The notes under the pieces were generated by a model. The model ran no database searches. It was not told the origin of the DNA and saw nothing but the letters and a program-made list of their open reading frames with translations. Shown piece by piece: positions 36,143 to 45,778 of a stretch of DNA of 64,000 nucleotides. A program made the translations under genes and the position numbers. Within the stretch, counting starts at the first letter, position 1. Every line of letters begins with the position of its first letter. Source of the stretch: Polytrichum commune (Eukaryota > Streptophyta > Polytrichopsida > Polytrichales > Polytrichaceae); assembly GCA_950295325.1 (NCBI GenBank), contig OX485806.1:51517169-51581168 (forward strand), given 5' to 3'.

Positions 36143-36172
36143 AAAGAGCATCAAACCGGTTTGATGCTCTTT
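36143..36172. repeat. Perfect 30-bp palindrome
   Basis: Each half is AAAGAGCATCAAACC followed directly by its reverse complement, with no spacer and no mismatch. The flanks continue loosely as CTCAA / TTCAAGAG. It could extrude a cruciform, or be the fused ends of a small inverted element. No target duplication was seen. Confidence 0.9.
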
Positions 36173-38417
36173 CAAGAGCAAAGGTAGCACTAAGTTTGAG
36201 TAGGCTATTTTAATCTATTTGGGTAGTTACTTTCAATGCTTAGAATTAATTATGTCGGTTTCTAGGACAAACTAATGCCAAGTGGTGGTAAAGATTCTAA
36301 TCTAGGCCAAAAAAATCTAAAAAAATCTAAATAGCTATCAAGCGACGGTAAAGTTGGTGAGATAAAAAAGGTAGTTGCACTTTTTGGAAAAGTCTCCTGA
36401 CACCCGCGTTGGAAACCTCTTTGATACCTTTTTGAAGCTTTTATATTTGATTAATTATCCATTCATTCACCCTTGCTTTGCAAGTTATTCCCTTCTTGTT
36501 GAGGTAAATTTATGAGTACCCAAAGAATACTGTCGTAGCATTGCTACTTAATTTTATGAAGTTTAGAAACATCAAGTTAAAATCAATATCACTTTGAAGG
36601 AGTAGATTACAACTAGTAAAGTGAGACATGGCCAAACTCATCTCGACATGATTTTGAAATTTTAGTATCCATAGTTCTTGATGTCATTTCAACCTCCCGG
36701 GTACGCAACTCCCATATTATACGTAATGTCACATGGCATGGTATTGAACACCAAGCCACGTCTTTGATTAGTTAATTTATAGGCTAATTAATCTTGTTAC
36801 TTAGTTTATGGACTATGCATTATGTTAGTACAACCTTCAAGGTAGTTACCCGGGTTGAAATGGTTGTTTAGGAGTTGCTTTGCCTTGTGGGACCTTGCCA
36901 TCCTTTGGCAGGTTCTCACTCCCTTGCCGTAAGATCCACTTAGGGTCGGGCTTGAGGGGTCAAGGCATGGTGGCTCCCTCGGCTTGGCATTCTTGACAAG
37001 TTGAGTCTTGTAGTTGTGTGAGAGAGAGCTTATGGTGTAGGATTTGTTTCAAGCATGACAGATTGTCATTGAGTAAAACTTATGCGTTCTTTTCATCTCC
37101 TTCTACACTCTTGGATTCTTTCCATGTGGAGTGAGAGATAGCTCGCATTGCATCAATTGAGTCTTGAGAGATGTTATGTATCTTGAAAGTATATAATGTC
37201 TCCTTCATTATTTAGTTTCTAGACAAGTATCTCTTTTAGTTGGAAAAATGTTATCTTGTCATAATGAAAGGTTTTTTGGAGGAATTTTGGGGTGTGTGGC
37301 AAGTTAAAATTGACCAATATTCGTATTTGGAGTGGATTTCAACCTAGAGTCAGAAATGAACGTCTTTTTACAACAAACCCTTCTTTGTTTTCCGAGTTTT
37401 TTAAAATTTTGCTATTTAATTTCGTATTTCTACTTCTATTTTCTTATGTATTTCTACATATTAGTATGTATCAATGTTACATGTGTAGTTGGGTTTGCAA
37501 TCTTTACAAATCTTGAACAAAACTCAAAATTTTGATTGCAAAACTAGTTATTTTTAAATATATGTTGAACTTAGTAGATTCAACTTATTTTAAGATTTTA
37601 TATTCATATTTATTTATTTTATATTCATATAAAAAACTTTAAGATCTAATCACTGCCAATTACTACGTTCAATTCCGAGCTTGTGGCAAATTTTTTATGA
37701 TTTTTAAAAGATAGTTCTCAAAAATCAAAACTCTGCAAAACCCCTTTGGAATTGCAGAGTGCTGAGAATACTCTTTGCCTAGATGAAATATTTTTTATTT
37801 TTGGAGATTCCGGTGTCCGATATAGGTGGTCTTTAGGTGTTGTTGGAGTGGAAACACGAGAGGAACACAATGAAGATGTTAGATTTTCCATTTCAGCTAG
37901 GGATTTGAGATTTTTAAAAAAATTTAAAATAAATTTTTAATAATAATTTCCATTAAGTTTTTAGGACTCTTTGAGAGGTGCGAGCCAAGAAAAATATTTA
38001 TTTAAGCAACATACGTAACAAGTTGTCATTTAGGCATCTCTTGTGGCATTGTTAATTTATTGTGTCTTGTTTAACATATCTAAAATATGTTTGTGGAAGA
38101 GGGATCCGATTTCTAGTTGCTTTTTGTAAGGTACCCTCCGGCACCTTTGTTTGGGCATTTTGCTCATATGTAGGTTTGTTATAAGCACATTTAATTATTT
38201 AGACGTTTCGTGGTAGTGAAGACGGATTAATCACCGACAAAATCATTTTTGTACGCCTATGGATACTCAATCAAGGTGAAAATTATTTGTTTAACCTTGT
38301 GGCGAGACTGGATTAATGACCAGTAGACCATAAAAGCTTATATGTCTGCATGCTGCTTTACAAGTTGCTATTTTTCATTGGGTAGAAATTTGCAAGTGCA
38401 AGTATTACATTTAGTGC
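36173..38417. other. No gene recognised; possible leader or LTR of the gag relic
   Basis: No coding sequence. The part from about 36680 (TGATGTCATTTCAACC) to 37160 has the look of an LTR or leader: GC-richer blocks and a TCATTGAGTAAAACTTATGCG segment. I find no partner copy, primer site or target duplication, so this is a guess from position upstream of the gag at 38418. Confidence 0.3.
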
Positions 38418-40440
38418 ATGGTGAGGACTAGGAGACAATATTATCCATCCCCCTCACCAATTGACTTTGACAACGAGGAGGTTGAAGACGAGAAACCTTT
38501 GGCGGACCCCAACGAGGCGTTTCAACCTATTTCGATGTTGGAGATTGCTCAAATGACACAATTTTTAATTGCGTGCAGTTGGGGAGGACATGAAGGACGA
38601 TCATCAGAGTGGAGGTTGGTATTGATTCTTCAGGGGGATCACATGCATTCCACTTAATGAGTGAAAGCTCCGTTTTTGGACATAGACTTATAAGCGGAGA
38701 CAAAGGTGCCATGTTTTCAACGATTGGTACGCATTTGAGCTTCTCCTTCAACATTTGAAACATGAGACGCTCCAAAACTACGAGAAATGGACTGCAAATC
38801 ATGTGGCCCAACTCCTCAGAATGGAGGAAAACTGGGTTCGCCGAGTCGCATTAATTACGGCATTGAAGGAAGATGTGATTATAGATGTGCCTTATGTCCA
38901 AGATTATGATATCTTGGACACGAAACCCAAAACGCCATTGGACAAAGGTTCTGTCAATGGAAGGGCAGATCCCATGTCATTAATGTCTAAGGAACCAATG
39001 CATTATTTATCGAGGTTGGCCTAAGTTATGCAAGCTGCTATAGATGCTCTTGGAACTCCTCCTCATTTGGACCTTTTACATGAAATGGTCCAGTACCTCG
39101 AGTTGGAGTACGGGGGCATTTGTCGGGACCGGATACAAAAAATCCAAGATTTCCGAAAGGAAAATGATGATATACCCAAAACCATGTACACGAGACTAGC
39201 ACAGTTTGCACGACAGACGGGATGTGCTTTTACACAATAGCAACTCGTCCATCTGTTTGGTTCCAAACATGACAAGAGGGTGTGAGAGTTGGTCTATTCC
39301 TCGTTATTACAAGTGTTTACACTTGTGGGGCGTATCGACAACGCAATTTGCATCAAAGAAACGGCAAACTCGCCTTAACAATGGATACCAAACACTCCAA
39401 GCCAAAATTAAAGAAGTAGCCAAAACATGTGCATGTGCAAAGAAGTTTGGCTAAGACAGAGGCCAATCCAACTCTTCATTGTTGGAAATGTCGGAAGGAT
39501 GGCCACGACAAGAAGGATTGTCCTGATTCCAAACTGAAGAACAGCAAGGAGAAGGCCAAAAATCCTTTTCAGGGTAAGAACCCCCAAGAGAAGCCAAAAC
39601 GGAAGACATTGCGGTGCACTCACTACAATCAAATCAACCACAATGTTGATCACTGCTTTGAGCTTCACCCGGAATTAAGAGCGTTTTTCTCTGCGAGCGA
39701 CTTTTCTACACCTCAGAAGAATAACTCGCTCCAAGCTCAAATGGATGAGCTTTAGGAGCAAATGAAGCAGCTAATCGCTTCTTCAGCCCAAGTTGCTAAA
39801 AATTGTGCTTCCGTAGGTCGGGGGCAAGTATTTCAACCTTCACAATATTCCAATACGACCCATTTTTCTACAAAGCCTAAGGAGCATTGGTGGAAGCGGT
39901 AGCCATCTGTTCACAGACTACGGGAAATATTGATGTTTCCCAAATTATTGTTATGGCTAGACCCCCTCAAATATGTCATGCGGGGCCGATAGACTCTATA
40001 GGCCAAGAGCAATTTCCTATGTTATTTGGTGTGGCTGAGGATTCCCCCCATTGGAAATGACTATTTTTTTCTTCTTTAAAATCCGGGAATTCCAATTCGA
40101 AAGAGTTGGTTCACACCTTAGTTAGAAAGGTATTGCAGATACCTATCTTTCTAGGTATGGACCTAATGGCCCCATGTTTTCAACCTGCTAAAATTCTTCA
40201 TATGGCTAGGGGGATTTTAAAAGGCACAGAGATGATGCCTTCGCTCCACATGGCTAAGAGGTGGCCGCTTATGAAGTTTCTCATTAACTGATAGCATTGC
40301 AAGCCAAGCTAGTTGAGCCTTTGCAGAACAAGAATTAGCAGATATGCATTCATCTCATACTGTACAAACACACTTCAGGTTGGGAGCAGCTATGCTTTCT
40401 GAAGTTGCTGCCATGCCCGCTTGTGAATGATAAAACCTTA
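38418..40440 (+). pseudogene. Retrotransposon gag relic with two zinc knuckles
   Basis: Broken plus-strand gag. The N-terminal piece is MVRTRRQYYPSPSPIDFDNEE. The middle pieces at 38755-39024 and 39028-39240 are separated only by one TAA and form an alpha-helical gag-like region (IDALGTPPHLDLLHEMVQYL, then ELEYGG). A shifted piece at 39429-39755 carries CWKCRKDGHDKKDC, an intact CCHC knuckle, and CTHYNQINHNVDHC, a second knuckle with Tyr for the second Cys. Double knuckles followed by FELHPEL are typical of some plant gypsy gags. After 39760 the sequence is stop-rich and no protease or RT can be named before the satellite begins. Confidence 0.7.
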
Positions 40441-40814
40441 CTTCAGGCGTTGTACGACTCGCCAACTATTCAGGGTGATTGTTGTTTCTTGTACAGGTAG
40501 TTATGCTCGGATCCGAGGCTTGCTTTGTTTGTTGATTTGGGATTGAAAATTTCAGAATGTTATGTGCACATTTGTTTGTTCTCGGCCATTTCAGGATTTC
40601 CTAAGGGCACATGTAGGCGCTAGGGGAAGAACCCTCGGATCCGAGGCCTCTTTTGTGTGTAAGTTTGTGCTTGAAATTTCAGAATGTTATGTGCACATTT
40701 GTTTGTTCTTGGCCATTTGTGGATTTCCTAAGGGCACATGTCGGAGCTAGGGGTAGAGGCCTCGGATCCGAGGCCTCTTTTGTTTGTTGATTAAGGATTG
40801 AAAATTTCAGAATG

Positions 40815-41826
40815 TTATGTGTGAGGCCAAACCTACCACCCTTAAGCGTCCTAGTCCGGGTGATGGTTTTGAGAATCACATGTGTCATACCAAAGCTCGT
40901 CATAACATGGAATGTACTTCCATCTCAATAAGCTCCCAACTCACTTGAAATCATGATGCTTTATTAATGGTAGTCTCTTGAATAGGTAGAGCATTGGCCT
41001 TCTCAAGGGTCGACCAACTACTACATTTAACATTACTAAGTCCCTTACAAGTCTCTATGAATTCTACTAATTCCACTAATCCTTCTACTAATTCCCACAC
41101 AACTCTAATTCTAAAATTCAATTCTATGAGAGGAACAACAAGAGGGAGAGAGAGAGAAGGAGAGGGGAAGGGAGAGGGTAAGGAGGCCTTGTATGAACCT
41201 CTTCCCTTTACCCACACTCCCCTCTCATTACAACATGCTCATGTGCCCACACACATGTGTGCACCCACACGTGCAAGATGGAAGAGCGCGAAGGAAGAGA
41301 GAGTGAATAAGAACACAAGTGAGTGAAGAAGATGAGAGAAATGAATATATAGGGGAAGGGAAGGGGTGAGCACCCCTCAAAGCTCAAGATAAGCCCCTCG
41401 ATCCTCTCCTACTTCGTAGGCTCTTATCATATCCGCTAAATAAGCCCCTCGATCCTCTCTTACTTCGTAGGCTCTTATCATATCCGCTAAATAAGCCCCT
41501 CGATCCTCTCTTACTTCGTAGGCTCTTATCCTATCCGCTAAACTTTCAACTCCTAAACCAACAAGATGGATCCCAATTCAAATATTTAAACTCAAGGAGC
41601 TCCCCTTGGTCCACCACATGTTACACTCACCTAACCAAAGAACTTCTTTCATGCCGCTAAGCTTTTAATTAAATACACCACATAAGCCTAAGGCCTAAAT
41701 ATAACTTCACACCAAGCCTCACTCTTTTTATATTTTTGAGAATAATCATAAAACATCAAAATATAACTCCTAATGGTTTCAAAGGGTTAATAACACATGT
41801 GGGCACCATTTTGGGCTCACATTATG
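40815..41826 (-). mobile_element. Solo LTR, family B, inside the satellite
   Basis: A 1002-bp insertion (40820-41821) with ends TGTGAGGCC...GGGCTCACA and perfect 5-bp duplications TTATG (40815-40819 and 41822-41826). Removing it restores a normal satellite monomer. The end sequence near 40840 (CTTAAGCGTCCTAGTCC) matches the complement of the LTR end at about 47390-47410, which makes this the same family in minus orientation. It is shorter than the 1650-1720 bp copies. It contains a purine-rich GAGAGAGAGAAGGAGAGG stretch and a 51-bp triplication. Confidence 0.9.
41391..41543. repeat. 51-bp tandem repeat, three copies
   Basis: AAGCCCCTCGATCCTCTC starts at 41391, 41442 and 41493. Copies are nearly identical, so the expansion is recent relative to the LTR. 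It lies within the family B solo LTR. Confidence 0.92.
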
Positions 41827-43415
41827 TGTACATTTGTTTGCTCTCGACCATTTCTAGATTTCCTAAGGGCACATGTACGAGCTATGGGAAGAGGCCTCGG
41901 ATCCGAGGCCTCTTTTGTTTGTTGATTTGGGATTGAAAATTTCAGAAGGTTACGTGCAGATTTGTTTGCTCTCAGCCATTTGTGGATTTCATAAGGGCAC
42001 ATGTACGAGCTAGGGGAAGAGGCCTCGGATGAGAGGCCTCGTTTGTTTGTAGGTTTCAGATTGAAATTTTAGAATGTTATGTGTACATTTGTTTGCTCTC
42101 GACCAATTCTACATTTTCTAAGGGCACATGTACGAGCTATGGGAAGAGGCCTCGGATCCGAGGCCTCTTTCGTTTGTTGATTTGGACTGAAAATTTCAGA
42201 ATGTTATGTGCACATTTGTTTGCTCTCGGCCATTTCGGGATTTCCTAAGGGCACATGTGAGAGCTAGGGGAAGAGGCCTCGGATCTGAGGACTCTTTTGT
42301 ATGTAAGTTTGTGCTCGAAATTTCAGAATGTTATGTGCAGATTTGTTTGCTCTCGGCCATTTGTGGATTTCCTAAGGGCACATGTATGAGCTAGGGGAAG
42401 AGGCCTCGGATGAGAGGCCTCGTTTGTTTGTAGGTTTCAGATTGAAATTTTAGAATGTTATGTGCACATTTGTTTGCTCTCCGCCATTTATGGATTCCCT
42501 AAGGGCACATGTACGAGCTAGGGGAAGAGGCCTCGCATTCGAGGCCTCTTTTGTTTGTTGATTTGGGATTGAAAATTTTAGAAGGTTACGTGCACATTTG
42601 TTTGCTATCGGCCATTTCGGGATTTCCTAAGGGTACATGTACGAGCTAGGGGAAGAGGCCTCGGATCCAAGGCCTCTTTTGTATGTAAGTTTGTGCTTGA
42701 AATTTCAAAATGTTAGGTGCACATTTGTTTGCTTTTGGCCATTTGTGGATTTCCCAAGGGCACATGTAGGAGCTAGGGCAAGAGGCCTCGGATCCGAGGC
42801 CTCGTTTGTTTGTAGGTTTCGGATTGAAATTTCAGAATGTTATGTGCACATTTGTTTGGTCTCGGCCATTTTAGGATTTCCTAAGGGCACATGTACGAGC
42901 TAGGGGTAGAGGCCTCGGATCCGAGGCCTTTTTTGTTTGTTGATTTGGGATTGAAATTTCCGGAATGTTATGTGCACATTTGTTTGGTCTCGGCCATTTC
43001 TGGATTCCCTAAGGGCACATGTACGAGCTAGGGGAAGAGGCCTTGGATCCGATGCCTCTTTGTGTGAAAGTTCTTGCTTTGGAAATTTACATGTTAGGTG
43101 TACATGAGTTCGCTACTTAATTTTGCTCTCAGCCTTGTCTTGTTTTGCTAAGTGGATATGTTTGAGGTAATGGAGGAGGCCTCGGATTTGAGGCCTCCTC
43201 TTTGAGACCCTTCATGACTCTGGCTCGGCCTTGCTTTTTCTTTCAGGAGTTTCTTTTATTTACAATGGCGAGGACCTCTTTGACACTTGTATCTCATCAT
43301 AATGCCAGATATGAATGTGGTTGGTTCTTGTTTGTCTCCAATTGATAATTATATTGCTTTGTGTTCAAACTAATTTGGGAGTTATTTTTTTGATAGTTAC
43401 TAAGATATTGGTAAC

Positions 43416-45465
43416 TTGTATGTGTTCTCATTAGATTGTTCATTGGGAAGGTCTAATATGGTTTCATGTTCTGAGGGTTCTCAATCTTTTGAGGTTGCGG
43501 AGGAGCAACATCAATCTGCAGAGGACGTTAATATTGCTGTCCCCGCGGTCGAAGTTGAGGCCGCCCAGGTTGAGAGTGCCAATTCGCAAGGCCAAATGCA
43601 GGGAGAGGTGATGTCTATTGGACATGATACCGTCGTTGCTGTTGCCGACACGGATCCTGTTGTGTGTGACCTTGAGCTCGGCAAATCACAAAATGAGGAC
43701 TCGAACGGCGTTATCCAACGCCTCCGTATTAAGCCCACCAGTAAGTCCCGCTTCTCCATTCCCTTGTGCCGCTTGCGAGTCCTCCCTCTTGTCCGTCCAA
43801 TCAGCGAGGTAGAGGTGCAGTATTTGGAATGTGAATTTGTTATGGGATACCAAGAGGGAGATCGGGTAATATACGTTTTGGTTTTCAACGACATTCCCGT
43901 AGACCTCTCGGTTTCCCCTGCCATTATGGCCTCATGGAGCCCTCTATAGCAAGAGGCATCCGCGGAATTCGATGTCAAGCTGAAGGAGGATCCCGATATT
44001 GCACATCTCTATGGGAAGATGTTCTTCGTGTGAGAAGGAAATCATCGACTTACAACATGGTGGAGGGATATCAACAACAACCACGCCGACGACAAGAGTT
44101 GGCATGTCTCGGTGGATTGTATTGTGGTTGATCCCAGGGGATGCACCGGTATCTTCCTCAACGCAATGAACAACATTAATTGGTAAGTGTACTTTTTTTT
44201 GGTTGATTTCCTCCGTTCTTTTCATTGGCCGATTCTCAGGTCTACCGAGCATGATTACGTGAAGGGGAACATTCTTGCCAAGTTTTTTCGAATTTGTACG
44301 TTTGGGAGGTTGGAGTTATCGACGTTCAAAGATCTCATCTCTCCTGCTGACTAGAAAAATGCGAGATGATTAAGGAGAGTCGCCCTACTTGGTACACTCC
44401 CACCGCAGATGTTTTCGTCAAATTCCTTTATAAGGTATGATTTTGCATTTTGTCTTTTCCATTTTCCGATTTGCATTCCATTTTGCATTTCCATGCCGAT
44501 TGCATTTGCTCTCAAGGTCATTTTGTGTAGAGAGACATTTCGGCTCAAGCTGACCTTGCAGTGAGGCATTACCGTGAAACCACTCCGGTTGCCGAGAGGA
44601 CTACTACTGAGATTTGGAATGTCATGACCAAGGCCCAGGAAAGGACGATCAAGAGTATTAGGGCACGCACATTTGAAACATATATCTCGGTCACATACTC
44701 GGACAATGGGGAGGACTCCTTTCACAAGGTATCCATTCTTCACTTCCATGTGTGTCTTCATTTGAATAATCCTTTCATTTGTGTACCCTCGTGAACTCAT
44801 TTCATTTTTTTGGACGTGCGCAGATTTTTATTCCTCTTGTTTCATATCTAATTTCATTATCTTTGTCCTTCATTTCAGTTGGAGAGAAAATATCGGTCCA
44901 GATTGAATCATTTCAGGACGACCTCACCGTCGATATCGATTGGCACGTATAAGAGACTATATTGCGCCCTCGTGAGTATGTTGATCATTGGAGGATTCTC
45001 CTTTGGAACAGAGCCTTCAAACCTTACCTCGGCAATAAGCCTGACATCCCCTTTGCCAAAGGTGATAACCTCTTGGAGTTTGAGGAGGGTGCTCTGGCTA
45101 TCAAACGCGTGGTCTATCGGTAATGCACTTATGCTCTATTTTTGCTCTTCATGTTTTACTCTTGTGCACTTCATTTCTTACATTCTTACACTCCATATCA
45201 TGCTCTTTCCCATGGTTATCTTACTTTTTTGTAGTTATATGATGAGAAAGTTGGTTGCAAAGAATGCATTGGCATCATCTTCCTTGCCCACCTACCTCTT
45301 GGACTATGTGAACGTGTTTTCTAGCCTCTGCGTGTACATGACCACGCAAACAACCAAATTTCTTGCGTCTTACTTACAGGCTGGGGGATGGTATTTGGAT
45401 TGTTCGGGACGATTTGTGTCTGGGGAAGAGAAACCTCTTTTTGCCAGCCTAGTGAATAGTGCTCC
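43416..45465 (+). pseudogene. Unknown multi-exon gene family, copy 3 (retroelement-linked)
   Basis: Longest copy of the family. Exons by eye: about 43416-44182, 44240-44434, 44531-44728, 44879-45119 and 45235-45465, with short GT-AG introns of about 60-150 bp. The first exon has an acidic, low-complexity N-terminus, then a conserved-looking region with EGNHRLTTWWRDINNNHADD and WHVSVDCIVVDPRG near 44034-44140. The GNHR motif resembles the GxHR/GNHR signature of ParB/sulfiredoxin-fold domains (weak, by eye). Later exons hold EYVDHWRILLWNRAF and AGGWYLDCSGRFV, shared with 620-1297. Lesions: TAG at 43947, TGA at 44031, TAG and a 1-bp shift near 44353, and TAA near 44951. The coding match ends at about 45465 and runs directly into Ty3 pol sequence in another frame. 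The function is unknown. Confidence 0.6.
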
Positions 45466-45719
45466 CGAGGGCTATCCAACGCCGAAGGAAAATCACCTTC
45501 GACAAACGATACAAGAAGAGGGCACTAATACGAGGTATGATGGTGATGATTCAGGATGCCAGAAAGCTTGACTTTCCGGATAAATTTGATGTATGTTGGA
45601 TGGGGCCTTATCTGGTTAGAGAGGTGTTCACTAACAACTCGCTTCAATTGGAGACGTTGAATGGCGAGAGCTTCCCCACGCGTATGGTGGGAAGTCGGTG
45701 CAAGGAGTATCGTACGTGA
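45465..45719 (+). pseudogene. Ty3 pol 3' end (integrase C-terminus)
   Basis: RRRKITFDKRYKKRAL, then KLDFPDKFDVCWMGPYLVRE and LQLETLNGESFPTR: the GPY/F-type C-terminal region of plant gypsy integrases. It ends at the stop at 45717-45719. A homologous piece is at 58348-58530 (minus), also about 60 bp before a family B LTR. Hence both belong to family B, and the LTR that follows is its 3' LTR. Confidence 0.85.
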
Positions 45720-45778
45720 TTGACAACTTGCATGCGGAGCAAGAGATTCGGGATCCATCCCCCGATGGTCGCCAATTA

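Larger units (their letters stand above)
40440..43210. repeat. 127-bp satellite array with a palindrome in every monomer
   Basis: Fourteen monomers. The GGATCC-equivalent centres lie at 40509, 40637, 40764, 41899, 42027, 42154, 42281, 42408, 42535, 42663, 42790, 42917, 43045 and 43184. Spacing is 127 or 128 bp throughout, once the 1007-bp insertion is removed, except for the last (139). The core is the palindrome GGCCTCGGATCCGAGGCC, which in the best monomer extends to a perfect 26 bp (41889-41914). The rest of the unit reads CACATTTGTTTGCTCTCGGC and CTAAGGGCACATGTACGAGC. Palindrome arms mutate on one side in some monomers (42027, 42408, 42535). The array lies between a gag relic and a retroelement-linked gene relic. 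Confidence 0.93.

Noticed and set aside
36680-37300. Candidate LTR upstream of the gag relic
   Set aside because: No second copy, primer site or target duplication could be found, so it was not called as an LTR.
40440-43210. Regular repeats with fixed spacing resembling a CRISPR array
   Set aside because: The whole 127-bp unit repeats, with no unique spacers, and the window is a plant nuclear genome with introns and eukaryotic transposons. It is a satellite.
43511-43978. 155-codon minus-strand open frame
   Set aside because: Complement of the first exon of gene copy 3; low-complexity Ser/Thr-rich composition, no motif.
44351-44800. 149-codon minus-strand open frame
   Set aside because: It crosses three exons and two introns of gene copy 3 on the other strand, and has no protein-like features.
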